Source of the DNA: Pseudomonas arsenicoxydans
Lineage (GTDB): Bacteria; Pseudomonadota; Gammaproteobacteria; Pseudomonadales; Pseudomonadaceae
Direction: 5' to 3'
Length of the DNA: 64,000 nucleotides
Assembly (NCBI RefSeq): GCF_006438915.1
Contig: NZ_RCZE01000005.1
Span: 1-64,000 of the forward strand
Shown: positions 34,531-43,513 of the stretch, one piece after another
Numbering within the stretch: the stretch's first letter is position 1
Layout: each line of letters opens with the position of its first letter
Notes under the pieces: generated by a model
What the model was told of the DNA's origin: nothing
Database searches by the model: none
What the model saw: only the letters and a program-made list of their open reading frames with translations
Position numbers and translations under genes: made by a program

Positions 34531-35640
34531 TCAGCGGTTGTTTTCCCATTGATCATCACTCATCGCCAAGCGAAAGCCGAGATGCGACATGGAGTTCATG
34601 GGATCCGCGCCCTGTCTTGCACTCGTTCGAAAACTCGTGCAATAGCTGTCACTACACAGAAAAGATCCACCACGAATCACACGTTGTGGTGCATTAGCCG
34701 TTACGCCCAAGTCAGGGTCATAGCTATCGGATGGGCCCATCGGATTCAGCGCTACTGCGCCAGTCGACTTGAGGCCGACCTTAAAGGCATCAGCGCGGTA
34801 CCAATCGGCGACCCACTGCCAAACGTTTCCCGACATGTCATATAGCCCATAAGTGTTAGGTCGGTAACTGCCTACTGGTTTAGTGCCAATTTTGAATTTA
34901 TTGCTGGAACCCGTCACCGGAAACGGCTGTACCTCATCCCAGGTATTTGCCATTTTTTCACCTTTGGGTGAGAAATCATTCCCCCACGCATAGTTTGCTT
35001 GTTCCAACCCGCCCCTTGCGGCGTACTCCCATTCAGCCTCTGTTAGCAGGCGTTTATGCGCCCATGCTGCGTAGGCCTCTGCATCTTCTCGTGAGACCTG
35101 AACGACCGGATGGGTTTCTTTCCCCTCAATGGAGCTGTCCGGGCCGGAGGGGTGACGCCAGTCCGCGCCGGGTACAAACGCCCACCACTGACTGAAATCG
35201 TCCAGCGGAATGGGCCGGTCCGTGCCCACGAAAACCAATGCACCGGGCACCATGACACTGTCGTCAGGCGCAGGCGTGCCTGGCGGTAGTTGTACTTTCA
35301 GATCGTCCCATTTAGGTTTGCGTTCGGCAGTAGTGACGTAGTGTGTTGCCGCAATGAAACGGGCGAAATCGGCATTGGTGACGTCATAACGGTCGACCCA
35401 GAAACCATCGAGTTTCACCTTGTGAGCCGGTCCCTCATTGGGCCGCGCTTTCTTATGATCGCTACCCATCAAAAATTCACCAGCAGGCAGCCAGACCATT
35501 TCCAGAGGACCGTTTTTTCCATCACCCAACGTCAAGGGCGATGGAGTTCGACTGTACTGATACCAAGCCAATGCCAGGCAGCCGCAAACAATCCCGGCTG
35601 CAATTATGGCAATACCCAATCGCTGTTTTTTGATAAGCAT
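34531..35640 (-). CDS. Formylglycine-generating enzyme (sulfatase modifying factor)
   Basis: This 369-residue FGE-sulfatase-family protein has the copper-binding cysteine pair C329 and C334 in GGSFLCSDSYCTSF, plus the family blocks PAGEFLMGS, FWVDRYDVTNADFARF, LLTEAEWEYAARGG and GNVWQWVADW. The ATG at 35640 has AGGAT at the right distance and gives a hydrophobic stretch at residues 8-27, a membrane anchor or uncleaved signal. It converts the active-site cysteine of the sulfatase encoded directly upstream to formylglycine. The pair is on one strand, 112 bases apart. Confidence 0.92.
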   Translation of the reverse strand: MLIKKQRLGIAIIAAGIVCGCLALAWYQYSRTPSPLTLGDGKNGPLEMVWLPAGEFLMGSDHKKARPNEGPAHKVKLDGFWVDRYDVTNADFARFIAATHYVTTAERKPKWDDLKVQLPPGTPAPDDSVMVPGALVFVGTDRPIPLDDFSQWWAFVPGADWRHPSGPDSSIEGKETHPVVQVSREDAEAYAAWAHKRLLTEAEWEYAARGGLEQANYAWGNDFSPKGEKMANTWDEVQPFPVTGSSNKFKIGTKPVGSYRPNTYGLYDMSGNVWQWVADWYRADAFKVGLKSTGAVALNPMGPSDSYDPDLGVTANAPQRVIRGGSFLCSDSYCTSFRTSARQGADPMNSMSHLGFRLAMSDDQWENNR

Positions 35641-35752
35641 TTGCGATCCTGTTGGTTTCTGTCGACGTACGCGCATATCCACGCCTTGATCACCCACCGA
35701 CAGCAGCCCCTCGACTTATAGGGATTGCTGTCTGAGGCACCTTCGCTACTCG

Positions 35753-38287
35753 TTATTCGCTGGTTTTATTGTCACGTTGCGCCTGCAAGAGTTTCTGTTC
35801 GTCCTCCGGCGTCAGTTTTGGTCGGCTGACCGTCAGCGTGATTTTTTCAATTTTGCCGGTAAAGGCGAATGGCGGTTGGTAGTCCTGATCGTCCACCCCG
35901 GTCAGCGTGTCTGAACCAATATCGAGGCTTTCGTCCCATTGCAAAATCAGAGGAATCGTCCGTTCCATCTTCTGCTCTGCGACGGCTTCACCGTCTACTT
36001 TCAGTACGCCGGTACCCCCTCGGCCAATACCAGACATGTTATTGAACGCGAGGGTTCCCATACCAAGGCCGTCGTATTTGAAGTCGAACTCAAGAACGTG
36101 CTTGCCGGGTTTCAGCTCCGGCCCCTCCCAACGCTGACGCTTGAGGTCCACCAGATTCCACAGGAATACTGGCTTGTTTTTCAGCAGGTAAAAACCGTAC
36201 CCACCGAAACGTCCGCCTTGGGTGATCAACATCCCGTCGGCGCCGCCTGCCGGCACTTCAACCTCGGCCTTGAAGGTGTAAGAGGTATTAAGAACCGAGG
36301 GCGCATCACCGTTGGGAATGCCCGTCAGCGGCGTCGTCCATGTGAACTCGTTACGTCCGGCAGTCAAGCTGGGACGCGGTGTCACCAGTCGCGTCGCAAC
36401 CGTCGAATCGAGTGGCAGTACCTGATACTTCTGCGCCTCGGTCCAAAAAATATCCTGCATTTCCTTAAGCTTCTCTGGAAATTTAGCAGCGACGTCTTCG
36501 GACTGCGTCCAATCCTTGTGCAGGTCGTAAAGTTCCCAGGGGAAAGCGGCGGGGTCCTGACTCACGTTGCCCACGATGATCCACGGTGGTCGCATGACTT
36601 TCGAGCTGGCGATCCAGCCGTCGTGGTAGATCGCATGGTCACCCATCATTTCGAAGTACTGGGTTTTGTGATTTGAGGGCGAGTCGGCATTTGCCTTATT
36701 GAACGTATACATCATGCTGACTCCCTCAATGGGACTCTGCGTGATGCCATCGACCACTTTGGGCTGGTTGACCTGCGTTGCTTCGAGGATGGTCGGTACG
36801 ACATCGATGACATGTTGGAACTGGTTACGGATACCACCTTTGTCTGTGATCACCTTCGGCCACATGATGGCCATGCCTTGCCGGACGCCACCGAAATGCG
36901 AGGCGATCTGCTTGGTCCACGAAAAGGGGGTATCAAATGCCCATGACCAGGCCACCGACATGTGATTGTAGGTTTTATCCGAGCCCCAATCGTCGTAGAA
37001 ATTCTTCAGTTGGTCAGCGACCGGCACATTGACGCCATTGAAACTGGCGACCTCGTTCGGAGTGCCGAGTAATGTGCCCTCAGCGCTACCACCGTTATCG
37101 CCGCTGATGTAAATGACCAAGGTGTTGTCGAGCTTGCCCATGTCCTCGACGGCCTGGATGACACGACCGATTTCATGGTCGGTATAAGCGACATACGCGG
37201 CGAATACGTCGACTTGGCGGATGAACATTTTCTGTTCGTCCGGCGACAGCGTGTCCCAGTCCTTGAGCAGATCCTTGGGCCAAGGTGTCAGCTTGGCGTC
37301 GGCTGGAATCACACCTAGTTTTTTCTGGTTTTCGAAAATCTGATCCCGAAGCTTGTTCCAGCCCTGATCAAACAACTTCATCTTGCTGATTTTCTCGATC
37401 CACTCCGGTGTTGGATGGTGTGGCGCGTGCACACCGCCCGGCGCGTACTTGATAAAAAACGGCTGGTCAGGTGCCACTGCATTGATGCGATTCACGTAGT
37501 CGATTGCGTCATCGGCCATCGCCGTGGTCAGGTTCCACCCTGGTTTGCCTACAAACGGATAGATTTGTGTGGTGTTACGAAACAGGTTGGGCGCCCATTG
37601 ATTAGCGTCGCCACCAATGAATCCGTAGAAGTACTCGAAGCCCATCCCGATTGGCCATTGATCGAAAGGCCCGTCCTGGCTCGCTTGAAAGGTCGGGACA
37701 TTGTGATCTTTGCCGAACCATGCAGTTCGGTATCCATTGTCTTTGAGCATCCGTCCGATTGTCGCTTTATCGCGCGAGATGATGCTGTTGTAGCCAGGGT
37801 AGCCAGAGGACTGTTCTGATATGACGCCGAAGCCAACCGAGTGATGGTTGCGCCCGGTCAGAAGCGCCGCACGAGTGGGCGAGCACAATGCTGTCGAGTG
37901 AAAATTTGTATAGCGCAGTCCATCCCGGGCGACCCGATCCAGGGTGGGCGTTGGAATCACTCCGCCAAAGGTGCTGGGTGTGCCGAAACCAGTGTCATCG
38001 GTAATGATCAGCAGTACGTTTGGCGCCCCCTTGTGTGGCTCTATACGCGGTGGCCAATAAGGTTTCGACTGAGCCGCATTACGTTCAATCGAGCCCTCAA
38101 ACTTAGGGGGCGGCGCCGGAATCTGTTCGCCGCTGATAGTCACTGTAGCGCTTGGTGAGCCCGGTACCCCGTTGATCACATCGTTGCCCGCACTGGCAGG
38201 TTGCACAACAGATGCTGTTAGAGCGAATACCAAGATCCCTAGCAGTTTGCCCGTCCGTGTATCAGTGTCTGGTTTGACGTTGCACAT
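35753..38287 (-). CDS. Type I arylsulfatase, exported
   Basis: This 844-residue sulfatase has a signal peptide ending near PASA (residue 33). The calcium-site aspartates are D97-D98 (IITDDTGFGTPS). The modification motif C135-S-P-T-R (ALCSPTRAALLTGR) has a cysteine that FGE turns into formylglycine. GGAGGT precedes the ATG at 38287. The last third of about 200 residues, beyond the usual catalytic core, looks like a beta-sandwich (GRFGGYGFYLLKNKPVFLWN) that may bind the substrate. It is in the periplasm or secreted and releases sulfate from an organic sulfate ester of unknown identity. Confidence 0.92.
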   Translation of the reverse strand: MCNVKPDTDTRTGKLLGILVFALTASVVQPASAGNDVINGVPGSPSATVTISGEQIPAPPPKFEGSIERNAAQSKPYWPPRIEPHKGAPNVLLIITDDTGFGTPSTFGGVIPTPTLDRVARDGLRYTNFHSTALCSPTRAALLTGRNHHSVGFGVISEQSSGYPGYNSIISRDKATIGRMLKDNGYRTAWFGKDHNVPTFQASQDGPFDQWPIGMGFEYFYGFIGGDANQWAPNLFRNTTQIYPFVGKPGWNLTTAMADDAIDYVNRINAVAPDQPFFIKYAPGGVHAPHHPTPEWIEKISKMKLFDQGWNKLRDQIFENQKKLGVIPADAKLTPWPKDLLKDWDTLSPDEQKMFIRQVDVFAAYVAYTDHEIGRVIQAVEDMGKLDNTLVIYISGDNGGSAEGTLLGTPNEVASFNGVNVPVADQLKNFYDDWGSDKTYNHMSVAWSWAFDTPFSWTKQIASHFGGVRQGMAIMWPKVITDKGGIRNQFQHVIDVVPTILEATQVNQPKVVDGITQSPIEGVSMMYTFNKANADSPSNHKTQYFEMMGDHAIYHDGWIASSKVMRPPWIIVGNVSQDPAAFPWELYDLHKDWTQSEDVAAKFPEKLKEMQDIFWTEAQKYQVLPLDSTVATRLVTPRPSLTAGRNEFTWTTPLTGIPNGDAPSVLNTSYTFKAEVEVPAGGADGMLITQGGRFGGYGFYLLKNKPVFLWNLVDLKRQRWEGPELKPGKHVLEFDFKYDGLGMGTLAFNNMSGIGRGGTGVLKVDGEAVAEQKMERTIPLILQWDESLDIGSDTLTGVDDQDYQPPFAFTGKIEKITLTVSRPKLTPEDEQKLLQAQRDNKTSE

Positions 38288-38682
38288 GGAACCTCCTAGA
38301 TATTGATCCATCACCCAGGCGGCGTGCGACGCCGTGCCAGGCATCCCACTTAAATCGTTATAGGTTTAATTCTGTTTTGGTATTGATTGAACTGAAAAAT
38401 GTGCGTTACGCAGATTGCGTGTTTATGTGGCGCAGAAAAGATAATCAACACAGACATCGAATATCACACCTGCATTCAAGCGATGTTGATGCTTGAGCAT
38501 AGATCAGCTATTACGTCCGTCCAGCCAAGAGGTCAGTGGCGTAATACACGCTAATCACTACGACAGACAAATGATCGCTATATTGGGTCGTTTGCAGTCC
38601 TTCGGGACAGGCTGCAATCGGCCAATAGCCGACGCTGGCTGCCATTCCCCCTCCAGTGCTCCCAGTCAGGAACCTGACCCAG
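38288..38682. other. Intergenic region upstream of the sulfatase
   Basis: These 395 bases are AT-richer than the surroundings and contain no gene that I can support. The sulfatase promoter must lie at the left end, but no convincing hexamers stand out. Confidence 0.5.
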
Positions 38683-40113
38683 TCATTGCAACGGGTCATA
38701 CCTGATCAACGTCTTCGGCTCCAGATACGCGCTCATCCCCCACCTGCCCATTTCGCGCCCAAGACCTGAATGCTTGAATCCACCGAAGGGGGCACGTGGT
38801 TCGTGTGCCAGGGTGTTGATGAGCACGCGTCCCGAATCGATCTGACGGGCAACGTTCATACAACGTTCGGCGCTTTTTCCCAGCACCAGGGCGCTCAGCC
38901 CATAGTCCGTATCGTTGGCAATGCTGATCGCATCGGCATCATCCTCGTAGGGGATGATTGACAGGACGGGGCCGAAGATTTCCTCACGAGCGATGCGCAT
39001 CCGGTTGTTGGCATCAGTAAAGATCGTGGGCTTCACGAACCATCCGGCATGCAAGCCTTCCGGGCGACCTTCGCCACCCGCCAACAACCTCGCGCCTTCT
39101 TCCTGGCCGGTACGGATGTAACGCTGCACCCGTTCCCATTGTTTCTGGCTCACCATCGGACCGATGTCGGTGTCGGCGTTGCGTGGATCGCCCGATTGAA
39201 TCTGTGAGACATCCTCCTTCGCAATCCGCTCGAACTCTGCCAGCCGGCTGCGCGGCACGAGGATGCGAGTGCCCGCAATGCAAGCCTGGCCGCTATTGAG
39301 AAATCCGGCTTGCAGCACCAACGGCATGACCGCCTGGAAATCAGCATCGTCAAGCACCACGGTGGGCGACTTGCCGCCCAGTTCGAGCGTCACGCGCTTC
39401 ATGGTGTCGGCACCGGTTCTTACCAGATGCTGACCGACAGCGGACGAACCCGTGAACGAGATCTTGGCAACGTCGGGATGACGGGCGATCTCCTCGCCAA
39501 CCACATCGCCCCGTCCGTTGACGACATTGAATACACCCGCTGGCAGACCTGCCTCGTGCAACGCCTTGACCACGACCTGCGTCTGCAACGCGCTCATCTC
39601 GCTGGGCTTGATGACGGCGGTGCAACCTGTCGCCAGCGCGGTGGCCAGCTTGTTGCAGATGAAGCCCGCATTGCTGTTCCAGGGCGTGATCAGACCGGTC
39701 ACGCCTACGGGCGTCAGAATGACCCTGGCCATGCCGACCTGTTCCTCGAAATCGAACGCCTCCAGTGCATCGATTGCTTGTGCAATCACATCGGCTGGAT
39801 AAGTCGCCATCCAGCGCCCGCGAACCGCAGGCGCGCCGTATTCCACGAGGATGGCTTCCAGCAGCTCCTCCTCCCTTGCCGCCATGGCCCGGTGCATGCG
39901 TTGCAGTGCCGCAATGCGCTCCTCCCGGCTAGTACGAGCCCACGCCGGGAACGCAACCTTCGCGGCTGCAATCGCACGCTGTGCGTCCAGTGCATCGCCC
40001 AGCCGAACCTGACCGATGACTTCCTCGGTGCTCGGGTTATGAAGGTCGAACCATTCCTGACCGTGTGGAATGACGAACTCGCCGTTGATGTAGATATGTT
40101 CAATGCGTTGCAT
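38683..40113 (-). CDS. Aldehyde dehydrogenase
   Basis: This 476-residue NAD(P)-dependent enzyme has the catalytic cysteine C278 in NSGQACIAG, the general base E244 in LELGGKSP, N146 in PWNSN and the cofactor loop FTGSSAVGQ. GAGGAG lies 6 bases before the ATG at 40113. It ends in a normal PFGGFKHSGLGREMG pattern. It is divergent from a LysR regulator, which probably controls it. The sequence resembles vanillin/benzaldehyde-type dehydrogenases in the ACIAGTR region, but the substrate cannot be fixed. Confidence 0.92.
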   Translation of the reverse strand: MQRIEHIYINGEFVIPHGQEWFDLHNPSTEEVIGQVRLGDALDAQRAIAAAKVAFPAWARTSREERIAALQRMHRAMAAREEELLEAILVEYGAPAVRGRWMATYPADVIAQAIDALEAFDFEEQVGMARVILTPVGVTGLITPWNSNAGFICNKLATALATGCTAVIKPSEMSALQTQVVVKALHEAGLPAGVFNVVNGRGDVVGEEIARHPDVAKISFTGSSAVGQHLVRTGADTMKRVTLELGGKSPTVVLDDADFQAVMPLVLQAGFLNSGQACIAGTRILVPRSRLAEFERIAKEDVSQIQSGDPRNADTDIGPMVSQKQWERVQRYIRTGQEEGARLLAGGEGRPEGLHAGWFVKPTIFTDANNRMRIAREEIFGPVLSIIPYEDDADAISIANDTDYGLSALVLGKSAERCMNVARQIDSGRVLINTLAHEPRAPFGGFKHSGLGREMGRWGMSAYLEPKTLIRYDPLQ

Positions 40114-40235
40114 GGCGACTCCTCGCTCAAAATGACTCACCCGAATCGAGCCTCTGTGATGAAGTCTAAGAAGGGTTCATTATTCCGATAAGCCATCCTT
40201 TGGCTTATGAAGCATCCTTATATTCAGGACAATCC

Positions 40236-41138
40236 ATGCACAGAACAGGAATGACCGAGCTGGAAGTGGTTCTGGCCGTCGCCCGCCGCAGCAGTTTTCG
40301 GGGCGCAGCACAGGAGTTGGGCATGTCCACCACCGCCGTGAGCAGCGCGGTGGCCGGCCTGGAAGCACGCCTGAAAGTGCGCCTGTTCAATCGCTCCACG
40401 CGCAGCGTTGCCCTCACCGACATCGGGCAACGTTATGTGGAACGCATCGCCCCGGCGTTGGCACAAATCAAAAGTGCCGACGAACAGGTCAGCGTCGGCC
40501 CCGATGAACCCAGCGGCACACTGCGCATCAACGCCCCGCACGGCGCGGCTTACCTGCTGCTGGATCCACTGCTCAAGCAGTACGCTGAGCGGTATCCCGA
40601 GATGCGCATCGACATCGTCAGCGAATCAAGCATGGTCGACATCATCGCCGGGGGCTTTGACGCAGGGATTCGTCTGGCAGAGTCGGTACCGCAAGACATG
40701 ATTGCCGTGGCACTGTCCGGTGATATCCGGATGCTCGTGGTGGCAACGCCTGAGTACTTCGAACGCCATGGCGTGCCCGAGCACCCGCGAGACCTGCTCA
40801 GCCACCAGAGCATCGGCATGCGCATGGCCCATGGTGGCCTCTACCAGTGGGAATTGGAGCGCGATGGCCAAAAGCTGCAGATGGATCTGCCGGTGCGATT
40901 CGCCTCCAACGAGATGCTGGCCATCAAACAGGCCGTGTTGTTGGGTCTTGGTATCGGTTTCATTTCCGAGTGGTTCATCCAGGAAGAACTGGCATGCGGC
41001 GCCCTGGTGCCGGTGCTGATGCCGTGGTGCCCGTCGTTTGGCGGGTTGAAGCTTTACTACTCGGGCCATCGCTTCGTGCCGTCGCGATTGCGTGCACTGA
41101 TTGAACTGGCGCAGGAGTTGCGGCCCACTGTGTTTTGA
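40236..41138 (+). CDS. LysR-family transcriptional regulator
   Basis: This 300-residue protein has an N-terminal winged HTH (SFRGAAQELGMSTTAVSSAV) and a C-terminal effector domain starting near residue 88 (SGTLRINAPHGAAYLLLDPL). AGGACA precedes the ATG at 40236. The protein belongs to the CrgA/DmlR-like branch. The 122-base gap to the divergent aldehyde dehydrogenase gene is the likely shared control region. Confidence 0.92.
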   Translation: MHRTGMTELEVVLAVARRSSFRGAAQELGMSTTAVSSAVAGLEARLKVRLFNRSTRSVALTDIGQRYVERIAPALAQIKSADEQVSVGPDEPSGTLRINAPHGAAYLLLDPLLKQYAERYPEMRIDIVSESSMVDIIAGGFDAGIRLAESVPQDMIAVALSGDIRMLVVATPEYFERHGVPEHPRDLLSHQSIGMRMAHGGLYQWELERDGQKLQMDLPVRFASNEMLAIKQAVLLGLGIGFISEWFIQEELACGALVPVLMPWCPSFGGLKLYYSGHRFVPSRLRALIELAQELRPTVF

Positions 41139-41178
41139 TCATGTTTCGCCGCCTTTTTATCGTCCAATGGAATACCCC

Positions 41179-41346
41179 ATGAAAACCCGCCAACTGCATC
41201 GCTTGCTCCAGGGTTTGAACGTCGCCGTGTTGTTTGCGCCCACCGGTCCGTTGCAGGAGCTGTGCATGAGTAGTGGATGGGCTGAGACTTATTTGAAGGT
41301 CGCCGGCAAATTTGATGAGGTTGAAAGGTTGCTGTGGGGAAGATGA
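41179..41346 (+). CDS. Short hypothetical protein (55 aa)
   Basis: The ATG at 41179 follows GGAATACCCC. The product begins MKTRQLHRLLQGLNVAVLFA and ends in VERLLWGR, with a mixed helical pattern. It lies 40 bases after the LysR gene and may share its transcript. Support is limited to the start site and a coding-like composition. Confidence 0.4.
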   Translation: MKTRQLHRLLQGLNVAVLFAPTGPLQELCMSSGWAETYLKVAGKFDEVERLLWGR

Positions 41347-41601
41347 GATTGATTGGCCCTGCGATAGACAAAAAAAGGGGGGGTAGCACACCGTTGCGGC
41401 GTTCATTCGACCCGGTTTTAGGATTGTCATGCACAGGGCGCTTTCGAGCCTGCCGGTCTACTCGCGTACGGGTCTACAAACCAGTGCAAGCTGCCACCCC
41501 TTCGGCCAAAAGCTACCCATCAGCAAGGGTGGCTTTCGGCTGTGGATTCAACCGGGCGATGCAACACAACTAAATTCTGTGTAAGCAGGAGGAGTGTTGC
41601 A

Positions 41602-41694
41602 GATGAAGCAGAGACCTCGGATCACTGGCAGAAAGGCGACTCGCTCCAACAGATCGCCCAACTATTTGATCGAAACCACTCATCGATTTGTTGA
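41602..41694 (+). pseudogene. IS30-type transposase N-terminal remnant
   Basis: A short reading, DHWQKGDSLQQIAQLFDRNH followed by SSI and a TGA, matches the N-terminal HTH region of IS30-family transposases. Nothing of the DDE domain remains. It overlaps the last codons of the cytochrome c gene on the other strand. The rest of 41347-41679 holds no gene that I can support. Confidence 0.6.
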
Positions 41695-42057
41695 AATAAC
41701 ACCACCCATGTATTGATTCAAATCGCGCAGATCTTTAACGCTCCATGCGTACGGCGATAGCTTTACACCGTTCTCTCGTAACGTTTTTGGAATCAAGTCT
41801 CCATTGGGACGAAGTATTATCGATGACACAATCACGCCAGGATAATCATTTAATCGTTTTTTGAAAGCGGAGGTAGTTAGATCAGGTGTAGGAGGATTGC
41901 TCTTATTAGCCAATGGCCCTGTTGCTTTGAGATCTACTCCGTGGCACATGGCGCATCGCTGTAAATAGAGGTTTTTTCCATTAACATTTTCAGCGAAGGA
42001 CAGTGATGTTTGTATTAGCGATAACATCCCTAGTGAAGCGATGAATAATATTTTCAC
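41680..42057 (-). CDS. Small c-type cytochrome
   Basis: This 125-residue protein starts with GTG after AGGAAG, has a signal peptide ending near SFA (residue 22), and one haem-binding motif C35-A-M-C-H39. A distal methionine (QYMGG) could be the sixth ligand. It resembles the small subunit or free cytochrome of alcohol/aldehyde oxidation chains. The codons are AT-rich (many AAT, ATT, TTA), unlike the neighbours, which suggests transfer. Its last residues are written in DNA that belongs to the IS30 remnant, so the natural C-terminus may be lost. Confidence 0.75.
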   Translation of the reverse strand: MKILFIASLGMLSLIQTSLSFAENVNGKNLYLQRCAMCHGVDLKATGPLANKSNPPTPDLTTSAFKKRLNDYPGVIVSSIILRPNGDLIPKTLRENGVKLSPYAWSVKDLRDLNQYMGGVISTNR

Positions 42058-42109
42058 TGTTTTTATCTTCCTTGATGGGATTAGCGTTGATTGGATGCAG
42101 TTTGGTGCA

Positions 42110-42143
42110 CTCTGTGGCGAGAAATCAGTTCCCCGCCACAGAG
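42110..42143. terminator. Hairpin between cytochrome c and DUF6124 genes
   Basis: CTCTGTGGCG and CGCCACAGAG form a perfect 10-base stem just after the DUF6124 stop. The form resembles the hairpin at 24221-24258. No T run follows. Confidence 0.45.
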
Positions 42144-42151
42144 GGCCGTGC

Positions 42152-42514
42152 TTACTCTTTCAGTTCAACCTTATCCAGCGCCTGATTCACCGCCAATTCC
42201 CCCAACATCACTACTTGCGTAATCCCCAGCAGGGTCTTGCGGTGTGAGTTCTCCAATAACGCCGCGAGATTACTGAGCATGGTCGTAGCCGACCCCAGTG
42301 ATTCGCTGGCGTTGACCAGCAGGGATTCGGTGTTGCACTTGGGATTGGCGAGGAACATCGGTTCCGGTTCGTGGGTGCTGGCCATGATTTGGGCGGCCGG
42401 GTTGAGGTAGTGGTCGAGGGCGCGTTCGGCCGCTTCGTGGAATTTTTTGGAATCGAGGGATTCGTAGGGCGATGCCGGATCGGTTTCCGGTGGGTTGGGT
42501 GTTGGTTTGATCAT
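42152..42514 (-). CDS. DUF6124 family protein
   Basis: This 120-residue protein has the hallmark opening PNPPETDPASPYESLDSKKF and ALDHYLNP, then a helical region (NASESLGSATTMLSNLAALL) ending ALDKVELKE. The family is abundant in Pseudomonas, often in several copies, and has no known role. The protein is cytoplasmic, with no signal or membrane helix. Confidence 0.8.
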   Translation of the reverse strand: MIKPTPNPPETDPASPYESLDSKKFHEAAERALDHYLNPAAQIMASTHEPEPMFLANPKCNTESLLVNASESLGSATTMLSNLAALLENSHRKTLLGITQVVMLGELAVNQALDKVELKE

Positions 42515-42931
42515 GGATGGAACCTCTAGCGCGAATACTTAAAGGAGCCATCACCCTCGCTACCAAACGAAGGGTGGCGGCCATACGCGGGTTGGTAGAC
42601 CGGTCGCACTAGAACCCGGCGCCCACGAATGGGCCCCACGCATGACCACCATGAAAGCAGAGTCTAAAAAACGACTGTGCAAGGTGACGCCATGCATCTA
42701 GGCATAAACCGGGCTACCAAACCCGATCACTGTTTTTCAGTGACACAGCCACGATAGAACCCGTGCCCCAGACGCACAAGCCGGCGGATTCTGTCTTACC
42801 CGTAGGCGATGGCGCAAGGCGTTGTAGCCTTTGGCTGGTAACAGGAGGCTTCGTTTAAACAGATAGGGGCTTTGTTGTTTAAGCGCCAGACGAATAGAAG
42901 CAAATAACTGTGTCAGGCAAATGAAATCCAT
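42515..42931. other. Intergenic region with possible relic sequence
   Basis: These 417 bases lie between DUF6124 and the truncated DUF4337 gene. On the minus strand 42737-42925 reads without stops (LTQLFASIRLALKQQSPYLF and on), but I cannot match it to a family. It may be leftover mobile DNA that removed the start of the DUF4337 gene. Confidence 0.4.
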
Positions 42932-43333
42932 GTGGGAGCGAGCAACGCGGCCATTCAGAAGACCGAAGCCGCCAACGAGTGGAATTACTACCAGGCCAAG
43001 TCCAGCCGGCAGAACCTGTCGGAGCTGGCAAGCAATCTCCCGGGGTTGGATTCCGCTCACTATGTTGCTGAGGCGCGGCGTTATGCGGAACAGAAGGAGC
43101 AGGCGCGCCAGAAAGCGGAGGAACTCGAACAAGGGGCACGCGATTGGGACGAGAAGTCAGAACAGCTGCTGCATCAGCATCACCGCTGGGCCCAGGCAAT
43201 GACGGCGATTCAAATTGCAATTTCGTTGGCGGCCATTACCCTGCTGACGCGTAAGGAATGGCTCAAGCGGGTCTCGTTCGGGGCCGCCAGTGTTGGCGTC
43301 ATGTTGGGTTCGTTGGCTTGGCTGCATATCTAA
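42932..43333 (+). pseudogene. 5'-truncated DUF4337 membrane protein
   Basis: The 133-residue frame begins at a GTG without a ribosome-binding site and picks up the DUF4337 family in mid-domain: AANEWNYYQAKSSRQNLSEL, a coiled-coil of Glu/Gln/Lys, then two C-terminal helices (MTAIQIAISLAAITLL and VSFGAASVGVMLGSLAWLHI). The N-terminal transmembrane segment that precedes the EWNYYQAK block in intact members is missing. It is probably not functional. Confidence 0.6.
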
Positions 43334-43513
43334 GCGAGGCAATTCAAAAAAGCAAAAAAGGGATGTTGTACGCCAAGCCGTCATCGACGGCTGTCGCCAG
43401 GAAAAGCTTCACTGGATAATGCGCACACTACGATTTTTTAACACATCGTGAACAACTGGCGTGCTCTATTGCCGGGAGAAGGATGACCTTGAATCCTTCC
43501 CTGCCAATTCCCA

